From contig OX387200.1 of the NCBI GenBank assembly GCA_947561715.1, forward strand, positions 12,030,501 to 12,094,500: a DNA stretch of 64,000 nt, given 5' to 3'. A program made the position numbers and the translations under genes. Origin of the DNA: Ascidia mentula (taxonomy: Eukaryota > Chordata > Ascidiacea > Phlebobranchia > Ascidiidae). Numbering within the stretch: the stretch's first letter is position 1; each line of letters begins with the position of its first letter. Shown here piece by piece: positions 50,901 to 64,000 of this stretch. Under the pieces are notes generated by a model, which saw only the letters and a program-made list of their open reading frames with translations, was not told the DNA's origin and did no database searches.

Positions 50901-53900
50901 TATTTTTTATCGAAAAGTCATATACTGCAAAATGGACAAGTGCTGAAATCTCATAGTTACATACGTTGTGCAACCGCAAAAGCAATACTGGAATATCAGC
51001 GTTTTCCACTGTATAATAAAGCTTGTACTGAAAAAAATTATTTTTTATCGAAAAGTCATATACTGCAAAATGCACAAGTGCTGAAATCGCACAGTTACAT
51101 ACGTTGTGCAACCGCAAAAGCAATACTGGAGTATCAGCGTTTTCCACTGTATAATAAAGCTTGCAGTGCAAAAAAATATTTTTCATCGAAAAGTCATATA
51201 CTGCAAAATGGACAAGTGCTGAAATCGCATAGTTACATACGTTGTGCAACCGCAAAAGCAATATTGGAGTATCAGCGTTTTCCACTGTATAATAAAGCTT
51301 GTACTGCAAAAAAATATTTTTCATCGAAAAGTCATATACTGCAAAATGGACAAGTGCTGAAATCGCATAGTTACATACGTTGTGCAACCGCAAAAGCAAT
51401 ACTGGAGTATCAGCGTTTTCCACTGTATAATAAAGCTTGTACTGCAAAAAAATATTTTTCATCGAAAAGTCATATACTGCAAAATGGACAAGTGCTGAAA
51501 TCGCATAGTTACATACGTTGTGCAACCGCAAAAGCAATATTGGAGTATCAGCGTTTTCCAATGTATAATAAAGCTTGTACTGCAAAAAAATATTTTTCAT
51601 CGAAAAGTCATATACTGCAAAATGGACAAGTGCTGAAATCGCATAGTTAAATACGTTGTGCAACCGCAAAAGCAATACTGGAGTATCAGCGTTTTCCACT
51701 GTATAATAAAGCTTGTACTGCAAAAAAATATTTTTCATCGAAAAGTCATATACTGCAAAATGGACAAGTGCTGAAATCGCATAGTTACATACGTTGTGCA
51801 ACCGCAAAAGCAATACTGGAGTATCAGCGTTTTCCACTGTATAATAAAGCTTGTACTGCAAAAAAATATTTTTCATCGAAAAGTCATATACTGCAAAATG
51901 GACAAGTGCTGAAATCGCATAGTTACATACGTTGTGCAACCGCAAAAGCAATACTGGAATATCAGCGTTGTCCACTGTATAACAAAGCTTGTACTGAAAA
52001 AAATTATTTTTTGTCGAAAAGTCACATACTGCAAAATGGACAAGTGCTGAAATCTCATAGTTACATACGTTGTGCAACCGCAAAAGCAATACTGGAGTAT
52101 CAGCGTTTTCCACTGTATAATAAAGCTTGTACTGCAAAAAAATATTATTTATCGAAAAGTCATATACTGCAAAATGGACAAGTGCTGAAATCGCACAGTT
52201 GCATACGTTGTGCAACCGCAAAAGCAATACTGGAGTATCAGCGTTTTCCACTGTATAATAAAGCTTGTACTGAAAAAAAATATTTTTCATCGAAAAGTCA
52301 TATACTGCAAAATGGACAAGTGCTGAAATCGCACAGTTGCATACGTTGTGCAACCGCAAAAGCAATACTGGAGTATCAGCGTTTTCCACTGTATAATAAA
52401 GCTTGTACTGAAAAAAAATATTTTTCATCGAAAAGTCATATACTGCAAAATGGACAAGTGCTGAAATCGCATAGTTACATACGTTGTGCAACCGCAAAAG
52501 CAATACTGGAATATCAGCGTTGTCCACTGTATAATAAAGCTTGTACTGCAAAAAAATTTTTTTTCATCGAAAAGTCATATACTGCAAAATGGACAAGTGC
52601 TGAAATCGCATAGTTACATACGTTGTGCAACCGCAAAAGCAATACTGGAGTATCAGCGTTTTCCCCTGTATAATAAAGCTTGTACTGCAAAAAAATATTT
52701 TTTATCGAAAAGTCATATACTGCAAAATAGAAAAGTGCTGAAATCGCACAGTTGCATAAGTTGTGCAACCGCAAAAGCAATACTGGAATACCAGCGTTTT
52801 CCACTGTATAACAAAGCTTGTAATGAAAAAAATTATTTTTTATCGAAAAGTCATATACTGCAAAATGGACAAGTGCTGAAATCGCATAGTTACATACGTT
52901 GTGCAACCGCAAAAGCAATACTGGAGTATCAGCGTTTTCCACTGTATAATAAAGCTTGTACTGCAAAAAAATATTTTTCATCGAAAAGTCATATACTGCA
53001 AAATGGACAAGTGCTGAAATCGCATAGTTACATACGTTGTGCAACCGCAAAAGCAATACTGGAATATCAGCGTTGTCCACTGTATAACAAAGCTTGTACT
53101 GAAAAAAATTATTTTTTGTCGAAAAGTCACATACTGCAAAATGGACAAGTGCTGAAATCTCATAGTTACATACGTTGTGCAACCGCAAAAGCAATACTGG
53201 AGTATCAGCGTTTTCCACTGTATAATAAAGCTTGCACTGCAAAAAAATATTTTTCATCGAAAAGTCATATACTGCAAAATGGACAAGTGCTGAAATCGCA
53301 TAGTTACATACGTTGTGCAACCGCAAAAGCAATACTGGAGTATCAGCGTTTTCCACTGTATAATAAAGCTTGTACTGCAAAAAAATATTTTTCATCGAAA
53401 AGTCATATACTGCAAAATGGACAAGTGCTGAAATCGCATAGTTGTATACGTTGTGCAACCGCAAAAGCAATACTGGAGTATCAGCGTTTTCCCCTGTATA
53501 ATAAAGCTTGTACTGCAAAAAAATATTTTTCATCGAAAAGTCATATACTGCAAAATGGACAAGTGCTGAAATCGCATAGTTGTATACGTTGTGCAACCGC
53601 AAAAGCAATACTGGAATATCAGCGTTGTCCACTGTATAACAAAGCTTGTACTGAAAAAAATTATTTTTTGTCGAAAAGTCACATACTGCAAAATGGACAA
53701 GTGCTGAAATCTCATAGTTACATACGTTGTGCAACCGCAAAAGCAATACTGGAGTATCAGCGTTTTCCACTGTATAATAAAGCTTGCACTGCAAAAAAAT
53801 ATTTTTCATCGAAAAGTCATATACTGCAAAATGGACAAGTGCTGAAATCGCATAGTTACATACGTTGTGCAACCGCAAAAGCAATACTGGAGTATCAGCG

Positions 53901-54001
53901 TTTTCCACTGTATAATAAAGCTTGTACTGCAAAAAAATATTTTTCATCGAAAAGTCATATACTGCAAAATGGACAAGTGCTGAAATCGCATAGTTGTATG
54001 C

Positions 54002-57000
54002 GTTGTGCAACCGCAAAAGCAATACTGGAGTATCAGCGTTTTCCCCTGTATAATAAAGCTTGTACTGCAAAAAAATATTTTTCATCGAAAAGTCATATAC
54101 TGCAAAATGGACAAGTGCTGAAATCGCATAGTTGTATACGTTGTGCAACCGCAAAAGCAATACTGGAGTATCAGCCTTTTCCCCTGTATAATAAAGCTTG
54201 TACTGCAAAAAAATATTTTTTATCGAAAAGTCATATACTGCAAAATAGACAAGTGCTGAAATCGCACAGTTGCATACGTTGTGCAACCGCAAAAGCAATA
54301 CTGGAATACCAGCGTTTTCCACTGTATAATAAAGCTTATACTGAAAAAAATTATTTTTTATCGAAAAGTCATATACTGCAAAATGGACAAGTACTGAAAT
54401 CTCATAGTTTCATACGTTGTGCAACCGCAAAAGCAATACTGGAGTACCAGCGTTTTCCACTGTATAATAAAGCTTGTACTGAAAAAAAAAAATTTCATCG
54501 AAAAGTCATATACTGCAAAATGGACAAGTGCTGAAATCGCATAGTTACATACATTGTGCAACCGCAAAAGCAATACTGGAGTATCAGCGTTTTCCACTGT
54601 ATAATAAAGCTTGTACTGAAAAAAATTATTTTTTGTCGAAAAGTCATATACTGCAAAACGGACAAGTACTGTAATCTCATAGTTTCATGCGTTGTGCAAC
54701 CGCAAAAGCAATACTGGAGTATCAGCGTTTTCCACTGTATAATAAAGCTTGTACTGCAAAAAAATATTTTTCATCGAAAAGTCATATACTGCAAAATGGA
54801 CAAGTGCTGAAATCGCATAGTTACATACGTTGTGCAACCGCAAAAGCAATACTGGAATATCAGCGTTGTCCACTGTATAATAAAGCTTGTACTGCAAAAA
54901 AATATTTTTCATCGAAAAGTCATACACTGCAAAATGGACAAGTGCTGAAATCGCATAGTTACATACGTTGTGCAACCGCAAAAGCAATACTGGAGTACCA
55001 GCGTTTTCCACTGTATAATAAAGCTTGTAATGAAAAAAATTATTTTTTATCGAAAAGTCATATACTGCAAAATGGACAAGTGCTGAAATCTCATAGTTAC
55101 ATACGTTGTGCAACTGCAAAAGCAATACTGGAGTATCAGCGTTTTCCACTGTATAATAAAGCTTGTACTGCAAAAAAATATTTTTTATCGAAAAGTCATA
55201 TACTGCAAAATGGACAAGTGCTGAAATCGCATAGTTACATACGTTGTGCAACCGCAAAAGCAATACTGGAGTATCAGCGTTTTCCCCTGTATAATAAAGC
55301 TTGTACTGCAAAAAAATATTTTTTATCGAAAAGTCATATACTGCAAAATAGAAAAGTGCTGAAATCGCACAATTGCATAAGTTGTGCAACCGCAAAAGCA
55401 ATACTGGAATACCAGCGTTTTCCACTGTATAACAAAGCTTGTACAGAAAAAAATTATTTTTTATCGAAAAGTCATATACAGCAAAATGGACAAGTGCTGA
55501 AAACTCATAGTTACATACGTTGTGCAACCGCAAAAGCAATACTGGAATATCAGCGTTTTCCACTGTATAATAAAGCTTGTACTGAAAAAAATTATTTTTT
55601 ATCGAAAAGTCATATACTGCAAAATGCACAAGTGCTGAAATCGCACAGTTACATACGTTGTGCAACCGCAAAAGCAATACTGGAGTATCAGCGTTTTCCA
55701 CTGTATAATAAAGCTTGCAGTGCAAAAAAATATTTTTCATCGAAAAGTCATATACTGCAAAATGGACAAGTGCTGAAATCGCATAGTTACATACGTTGTG
55801 CAACCGCAAAAGCAATATTGGAGTATCAGCGTTTTCCACTGTATAATAAAGCTTGTACTGCAAAAAAATATTTTTCATCGAAAAGTCATATACTGCAAAA
55901 TGGACAAGTGCTGAAATCGCATAGTTGTATACGTTGTGCAACCGCAAAAGCAATACTGGAGTATCAGCGTTTTCCCCTGTATAATAAAGCTTGTACTGCA
56001 AAAAAATATTTTTCATCGAAAAGTCATATACTGCAAAATGGACAAGTGCTGAAATCGCATAGTTGTATACGTTGTGCAACCGCAAAAGCAATACTGGAGT
56101 ACCAGCCTTTTCCCCTGTATAATAAAGCTTGTACTGCAAAAAAATATTTTTTGTCGAAAAGTCATATACTGCAAAATAGACAAGTGCTGAAATCGCACAG
56201 TTGCATACGTTGTGCAACCGCAAAAGCAATACTGGAATACCAGCGTTTTCCACTGTATAATAAAGCTTATACTGAAAAAAATTATTTTTTATCGAAAAGT
56301 CATATACTGCAAAATGGACAAGTACTGAAATCTCATAGTTTCATACGTTGTGCAACCGCAAAAGCAATACTGGAGTACCAGCGTTTTCCACTGTATAATA
56401 AAGCTTGTACTGAAAAAAATATTTTTCATCGAAAAGTCATATACTGCAAAATGGACAAGTGCTGAAATCGCATAGTTACATACATTGTGCAACCGCAAAA
56501 GCAATACTGGAGTATCAGCGTTTTCCACTGTATAACAAAGCTTGTACTGAAAAAAATTATTTTTTATCGAAAAGTCATATACAGCAAAATGGACAAGTGC
56601 TGAAATCTCATAGTTACATACGTTGTGCAACCGCAAAAGCAATACTGGAATATCAGCGTTTTCCGCTGTATAATAAAGCTTGTACTGAAAAAAATTATTT
56701 TTTATCGAAAAGTCATATACTGCAAACTGCACAAGTGCTGAAATCGCACAGTTACATACGTTGTGCAACCGCAAAAGCAATACTGGAGTATCAGCGTTTT
56801 CCACTGTATAATAAAGCTTGTACTGCAAAAAAATATTTTTCATCGAAAAGTCATATACTGCAAAATGGACAAGTGCTGAAATCGCATAGTTACATACGTT
56901 GTGCAACCGCAAAAGCAATACTGGAGTATCAGCGTTTTCCACTGTATAATAAAGCTTGTACTGCAAAAAAATATTTTTCATCGAAAAGTCATATACTGCA

Positions 57001-57864
57001 AAATGGACAAGTGCTGAAATCGCATAGTTATATACGTTGTGCAACCACAAAAGCAATATTGGAGTATCAGCGTTTTCCACTGTATAATAAAGCTTGTACT
57101 GCAAAAAAATATTTTTCATCGAAAAGTCATATACTGCAAAATGGACAAGTGCTGAAATCGCATAGTTAAATACGTTGTGCAACCGCAAAAGCAATACTGG
57201 AGTATCAGCGTTTTCCACTGTATAATAAAGCTTGTACTGCAAAAAAATATTTTTCATCGAAAAGTCATATACTGCAAAATGGACAAGTGCTGAAATCGCA
57301 TAGTTACATACGTTGTGCAACCGCAAAAGCAATACTGGAGTATCAGCGTTTTCCACTGTATAATAAAGCTTGTACTGCAAAAAAATATTTTTCATCGAAA
57401 AGTCATATACTGCAAAATGGACAAGTGCTGAAATCGCATAGTTGCATACGTTGTGCAACCGCAAAAGCAATACTGCAGTATCAGCGTTTTCTACTGTATA
57501 ATAAAGCTTGTACTGCAAAAAAATATTTTTTTTATCGAAAAGTCATATACTGCAAAATAGACAAGTGCTGAAATCGCACAGTTGCATACGTTGAGCAACC
57601 GCAAAAGCAATACTGGAATACCAGCGTTTTCCACCGTATAACAAAGCTTGTACTGAAAAAAATTATTTTTTATCGAAAAGTCGTATACTGCAAAATGGAC
57701 AAGTACTGAAATCTCATAGTTTCATACGTTGTGCAACCGCAAAAGCAATACTGGAGTACCAGCGTTTTCCACTGTATAATAAAGCTTGTACTGAAAAAAA
57801 TATTTTTCATCGAAAAGTCATATACTGCAAAACGGACAAGTACTGAAATCTCATAGTTTCATAC
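54002..57864 (+). repeat. 3863-bp tandem segmental duplication, copy 1
   Basis: About 28 monomers (28 x 138 minus 1) repeated immediately downstream at 57865-61727. Rare private variants are shared at the exact offset: GAAAAAAAAAAATTTC near 54481 and 58344, TACTGTAATCTC near 54665 and 58528, CAACCACAAAAGC near 57045 and 60908, a 2-bp T-run expansion near 57528 and 61391, and ACGTTGAGCAACC near 57590 and 61453. I found no difference in the parts I compared. Borders are uncertain by tens of bases because the flanks are also satellite. Confidence 0.93.
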
Positions 57865-60800
57865 GTTGTGCAACCGCAAAAGCAATACTGGAGTATCAGC
57901 GTTTTCCCCTGTATAATAAAGCTTGTACTGCAAAAAAATATTTTTCATCGAAAAGTCATATACTGCAAAATGGACAAGTGCTGAAATCGCATAGTTGTAT
58001 ACGTTGTGCAACCGCAAAAGCAATACTGGAGTATCAGCCTTTTCCCCTGTATAATAAAGCTTGTACTGCAAAAAAATATTTTTTATCGAAAAGTCATATA
58101 CTGCAAAATAGACAAGTGCTGAAATCGCACAGTTGCATACGTTGTGCAACCGCAAAAGCAATACTGGAATACCAGCGTTTTCCACTGTATAATAAAGCTT
58201 ATACTGAAAAAAATTATTTTTTATCGAAAAGTCATATACTGCAAAATGGACAAGTACTGAAATCTCATAGTTTCATACGTTGTGCAACCGCAAAAGCAAT
58301 ACTGGAGTACCAGCGTTTTCCACTGTATAATAAAGCTTGTACTGAAAAAAAAAAATTTCATCGAAAAGTCATATACTGCAAAATGGACAAGTGCTGAAAT
58401 CGCATAGTTACATACATTGTGCAACCGCAAAAGCAATACTGGAGTATCAGCGTTTTCCACTGTATAATAAAGCTTGTACTGAAAAAAATTATTTTTTGTC
58501 GAAAAGTCATATACTGCAAAACGGACAAGTACTGTAATCTCATAGTTTCATGCGTTGTGCAACCGCAAAAGCAATACTGGAGTATCAGCGTTTTCCACTG
58601 TATAATAAAGCTTGTACTGCAAAAAAATATTTTTCATCGAAAAGTCATATACTGCAAAATGGACAAGTGCTGAAATCGCATAGTTACATACGTTGTGCAA
58701 CCGCAAAAGCAATACTGGAATATCAGCGTTGTCCACTGTATAATAAAGCTTGTACTGCAAAAAAATATTTTTCATCGAAAAGTCATACACTGCAAAATGG
58801 ACAAGTGCTGAAATCGCATAGTTACATACGTTGTGCAACCGCAAAAGCAATACTGGAGTACCAGCGTTTTCCACTGTATAATAAAGCTTGTAATGAAAAA
58901 AATTATTTTTTATCGAAAAGTCATATACTGCAAAATGGACAAGTGCTGAAATCTCATAGTTACATACGTTGTGCAACTGCAAAAGCAATACTGGAGTATC
59001 AGCGTTTTCCACTGTATAATAAAGCTTGTACTGCAAAAAAATATTTTTTATCGAAAAGTCATATACTGCAAAATGGACAAGTGCTGAAATCGCATAGTTA
59101 CATACGTTGTGCAACCGCAAAAGCAATACTGGAGTATCAGCGTTTTCCCCTGTATAATAAAGCTTGTACTGCAAAAAAATATTTTTTATCGAAAAGTCAT
59201 ATACTGCAAAATAGAAAAGTGCTGAAATCGCACAATTGCATAAGTTGTGCAACCGCAAAAGCAATACTGGAATACCAGCGTTTTCCACTGTATAACAAAG
59301 CTTGTACAGAAAAAAATTATTTTTTATCGAAAAGTCATATACAGCAAAATGGACAAGTGCTGAAAACTCATAGTTACATACGTTGTGCAACCGCAAAAGC
59401 AATACTGGAATATCAGCGTTTTCCACTGTATAATAAAGCTTGTACTGAAAAAAATTATTTTTTATCGAAAAGTCATATACTGCAAAATGCACAAGTGCTG
59501 AAATCGCACAGTTACATACGTTGTGCAACCGCAAAAGCAATACTGGAGTATCAGCGTTTTCCACTGTATAATAAAGCTTGCAGTGCAAAAAAATATTTTT
59601 CATCGAAAAGTCATATACTGCAAAATGGACAAGTGCTGAAATCGCATAGTTACATACGTTGTGCAACCGCAAAAGCAATATTGGAGTATCAGCGTTTTCC
59701 ACTGTATAATAAAGCTTGTACTGCAAAAAAATATTTTTCATCGAAAAGTCATATACTGCAAAATGGACAAGTGCTGAAATCGCATAGTTGTATACGTTGT
59801 GCAACCGCAAAAGCAATACTGGAGTATCAGCGTTTTCCCCTGTATAATAAAGCTTGTACTGCAAAAAAATATTTTTCATCGAAAAGTCATATACTGCAAA
59901 ATGGACAAGTGCTGAAATCGCATAGTTGTATACGTTGTGCAACCGCAAAAGCAATACTGGAGTACCAGCCTTTTCCCCTGTATAATAAAGCTTGTACTGC
60001 AAAAAAATATTTTTTGTCGAAAAGTCATATACTGCAAAATAGACAAGTGCTGAAATCGCACAGTTGCATACGTTGTGCAACCGCAAAAGCAATACTGGAA
60101 TACCAGCGTTTTCCACTGTATAATAAAGCTTATACTGAAAAAAATTATTTTTTATCGAAAAGTCATATACTGCAAAATGGACAAGTACTGAAATCTCATA
60201 GTTTCATACGTTGTGCAACCGCAAAAGCAATACTGGAGTACCAGCGTTTTCCACTGTATAATAAAGCTTGTACTGAAAAAAATATTTTTCATCGAAAAGT
60301 CATATACTGCAAAATGGACAAGTGCTGAAATCGCATAGTTACATACATTGTGCAACCGCAAAAGCAATACTGGAGTATCAGCGTTTTCCACTGTATAACA
60401 AAGCTTGTACTGAAAAAAATTATTTTTTATCGAAAAGTCATATACAGCAAAATGGACAAGTGCTGAAATCTCATAGTTACATACGTTGTGCAACCGCAAA
60501 AGCAATACTGGAATATCAGCGTTTTCCGCTGTATAATAAAGCTTGTACTGAAAAAAATTATTTTTTATCGAAAAGTCATATACTGCAAACTGCACAAGTG
60601 CTGAAATCGCACAGTTACATACGTTGTGCAACCGCAAAAGCAATACTGGAGTATCAGCGTTTTCCACTGTATAATAAAGCTTGTACTGCAAAAAAATATT
60701 TTTCATCGAAAAGTCATATACTGCAAAATGGACAAGTGCTGAAATCGCATAGTTACATACGTTGTGCAACCGCAAAAGCAATACTGGAGTATCAGCGTTT

Positions 60801-61727
60801 TCCACTGTATAATAAAGCTTGTACTGCAAAAAAATATTTTTCATCGAAAAGTCATATACTGCAAAATGGACAAGTGCTGAAATCGCATAGTTATATACGT
60901 TGTGCAACCACAAAAGCAATATTGGAGTATCAGCGTTTTCCACTGTATAATAAAGCTTGTACTGCAAAAAAATATTTTTCATCGAAAAGTCATATACTGC
61001 AAAATGGACAAGTGCTGAAATCGCATAGTTAAATACGTTGTGCAACCGCAAAAGCAATACTGGAGTATCAGCGTTTTCCACTGTATAATAAAGCTTGTAC
61101 TGCAAAAAAATATTTTTCATCGAAAAGTCATATACTGCAAAATGGACAAGTGCTGAAATCGCATAGTTACATACGTTGTGCAACCGCAAAAGCAATACTG
61201 GAGTATCAGCGTTTTCCACTGTATAATAAAGCTTGTACTGCAAAAAAATATTTTTCATCGAAAAGTCATATACTGCAAAATGGACAAGTGCTGAAATCGC
61301 ATAGTTGCATACGTTGTGCAACCGCAAAAGCAATACTGCAGTATCAGCGTTTTCTACTGTATAATAAAGCTTGTACTGCAAAAAAATATTTTTTTTATCG
61401 AAAAGTCATATACTGCAAAATAGACAAGTGCTGAAATCGCACAGTTGCATACGTTGAGCAACCGCAAAAGCAATACTGGAATACCAGCGTTTTCCACCGT
61501 ATAACAAAGCTTGTACTGAAAAAAATTATTTTTTATCGAAAAGTCGTATACTGCAAAATGGACAAGTACTGAAATCTCATAGTTTCATACGTTGTGCAAC
61601 CGCAAAAGCAATACTGGAGTACCAGCGTTTTCCACTGTATAATAAAGCTTGTACTGAAAAAAATATTTTTCATCGAAAAGTCATATACTGCAAAACGGAC
61701 AAGTACTGAAATCTCATAGTTTCATAC
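57865..61727 (+). repeat. 3863-bp tandem segmental duplication, copy 2
   Basis: Second copy of the block at 54002-57864. Similarity to the sequence 3863 bp upstream is lost by about 61768, where GTTTTCCAC replaces GTTTTCCCC. The near-identity points to a very recent unequal exchange, or to an assembly duplication. Confidence 0.93.
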
Positions 61728-64000
61728 GTTGTGCAACCGCAAAAGCAATACTGGAGTATCAGCGTTTTCCACTGTATAATAAAGCTTGTACTGCAAAAAA
61801 ATATTTTTCATCGAAAAGTCATATACTGCAAAATGGACAAGTGCTGAAATCGCATAGTTACATACGTTGTGCAACCGCAAAAGCAATACTGGAGTATCAG
61901 CGTTTTCCACTGTATAATAAAGCTTGTACTGCAAAAAAATATTTTTCATCGAAAAGTCATATACTGCAAATTGGAAAAGTGCTGAAATCGCACAGTTGCA
62001 TACGTTGTGCAACCGCAAAAGCAATACTGGAATACCAGCGTTTTCCACTGTATAACAAAGCTTGTACTGAAAAAAATTATTTTTTATCGAAAAGTCATAT
62101 ACTGCAAAATGGACAAGTACTGAAATCTCATAGTTACATACGTTGTGCAACCGCAAAAGCAATACTGGAGTACCAGCGTTTTCCATTGTATAATAAAGCT
62201 TGTACTGAAAAAAATTATTTTTTATCGAAAAGTCATATACTGCAAAATGGACAAGTGCTGAAATCTCATAGTTACATACGTTGTGCAACCGCAAAAGCAA
62301 TACTGGAGTATCAGCGTTTTCCACTGTATAATAAAGCTTGTACTGCAAAAAAATATTTTTCATCGAAAAGTCATATACTGCAAAATGGACAAGTGCTGAC
62401 ATGGCATAGTTACATACGTTGTGCAACCGCAAAAGCAATACTGGAGTATCAGCGTTTTCCACTGTATAATAAAGCTTGTACTGCAAAAAAATATTTTTCA
62501 TCGAAAAGTCATATACTGCAAAATGGACAAGTGCTGAAATCTCATAGTTACATACGTTGTGCAACCGCAAAAGCAATACTGGAGTACCAGCGTTTTCCAT
62601 TGTATAATAAAGCTTGTACTGAAAAAAATTATTTTTTATCGAAAAGTCATATACTGCAAAATGGACAAGTGCTGAAATCGCATAGTTACATACGTTGTGC
62701 AACCGCAAAAGCAATACTGGAATATCAGCGTTGTCCACTGTATAACAAAGCTTGTACTGAAAAAAATTATTTTTTGTCGAAAAGTCGTATACTGCATAAT
62801 GGACAAGTGCTGAAATCTCATAGTTACATACGTTGTGCAACCGCAAAAGCAATACTGGAGTATCAGCGTTTTCCACTGTACAATAAAGCTTGTACTGCAA
62901 AAAAATATTTTTCATCGAAAAGTCATATACTGCAAAATGGACAAGTGCTGAAATCGCATAGTTGCATACGTTGTGCAACCGCAAAAGCAATACTGGAGTA
63001 CCAGCGTTTTCCACTGTATAATAAAGCTTGTACTGAAAAAAATATTTTTCATCGAAAAGTCATATACTGCAAAATGGACAAGTGCTGAAATCGCATAGTT
63101 ACGTACGTTGTACAACCGCAAAAGCAATACTGGAGTATCAGCGTTTTCCACTGTATAATAAAGCTTGTACTGCAAAAAAATATTTTTCATCGAAAAGTCA
63201 TATACTGCAAAATGGACAAGTGCTGAAATCGCATAGTTACATACGTTGTGCAACCGCAAAAGTAATACTGGAGTATCAGCGTTTTCCACAGTATAATAAA
63301 GCTTGTACTGCAAAAAAATATTTTTCATCGAAAAGTCATATACTGCAAATTGGAAAAGTGCTGAAATCGCACAGTTGCATACGTTGTGCAACCGCAAAAG
63401 CAATACTGGAATACCAGCGTTTTCCACTGTATAACAAAGCTTGTACTGAAAAAAATTATTTTTTATCGAAAAGTCATATACTGCAAAATGGACAAGTACT
63501 GAAATCTCATAGTTACATACGTTGTGCAACCGCAAAAGCAATACTGGAGTACCAGCGTTTTCCACTGTATAATAAAGCTTGTACTGCAAAAAAATATTTT
63601 TTATCGAAAAGTCATATACTGCAAAATAGAAAAGTGCTGAAATCGCACAATTGCATAAGTTGTGCAACCGCAAAAGCAATACTGGAATACCAGCGTTTTC
63701 CACTGTATAACAAAGCTTGTACAGAAAAAAATTATTTTTTATCGAAAAGTCATATACTGCAAAATGGACAAGTGCTGAAATCTCATAGTTACATACGTTG
63801 TGCAACCGCAAAAGCAATACTGGAATATCAGCGTTTTCCACTGTATAATAAAGCTTGTACTGAAAAAAATTATTTTTTATCGAAAAGTCATATACTGCAA
63901 AATGCACAAGTGCTGAAATCGCACAGTTACATACGTTGTGCAACCGCAAAAGCAATACTGGAGTATCAGCGTTTTCCACTGTATAATAAAGCTTGCAGTG

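Larger units (their letters stand above)
28854..64000 (+). repeat. 138-bp satellite array, block 3
   Basis: About 255 monomers run without a break from the 5' end of the full-length LINE to the end of the window, and the last monomer is cut by the window edge. Orientation is unchanged. This block holds the clearest recent duplications (54002-61727), a run of seven nearly identical monomers (about 41410-42375), and a cluster of stop-bearing two-monomer blocks (about 44040-47360). Scattered indels fall mostly in the A/T run, for example near 43440, 48412, 48693, 52555, 54486, 57528 and 61391. No unrelated sequence is visible anywhere in these 35 kb. Confidence 0.97.

Overview
The window is almost entirely one eukaryotic satellite DNA array. 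About 430 head-to-tail copies of a 138-bp monomer (roughly 36% GC, one HindIII site AAGCTT in nearly every copy) run from base 1 to base 64000, and the array continues past both ends. I see no host gene, rRNA, tRNA, CRISPR or bacterial feature. The only non-satellite DNA is two copies of the same LINE retrotransposon: a 217-bp 5'-truncated piece on the + strand (17190-17406) and an apparently full-length element of about 4.36 kb on the - strand (24490-28853). The second carries two uninterrupted ORFs: an ORF1 protein with a coiled coil, and an endonuclease/reverse-transcriptase ORF2. The short pentanucleotide 3' tail, the minimal target-site duplications and the APE-type endonuclease place it in the CR1/L2/Jockey group. 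With the AT-rich composition this suggests an invertebrate animal genome; the species cannot be told from the sequence.

Layout: satellite block 1 (1-17189), truncated LINE, satellite block 2 (17407-24489), full-length LINE (ORF1 27987-28784, ORF2 24964-27894, both on the - strand), satellite block 3 (28854-64000). Because 138 is 3 x 46, one + frame and one - frame of the monomer are open, which produces very long apparent ORFs on both strands (up to about 1640 codons). I treat these as a by-product of the period and not as genes, because recurring stop variants and 1-bp indels have been amplified along with the array.

The array is not uniform. Monomers carry linked variants, and whole runs of variant monomers recur in the same order. 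Examples are a near-perfect 3863-bp tandem duplication (about 54002-57864 and 57865-61727), a roughly 4-kb block repeated 8278 bp away, a roughly 3.65-kb block on both sides of the full-length LINE (offset 10575), a 690-bp five-monomer tandem duplication, and blocks at an offset of 1932 bp (14 monomers). This is the signature of higher-order repeats and repeated unequal exchange. Paralogous empty sites in the array date the truncated LINE insertion after the local block duplications. The most interesting material is the higher-order structure, the LINE/satellite chronology, and the stop-free frames on both strands, which deserve a proper selection test.
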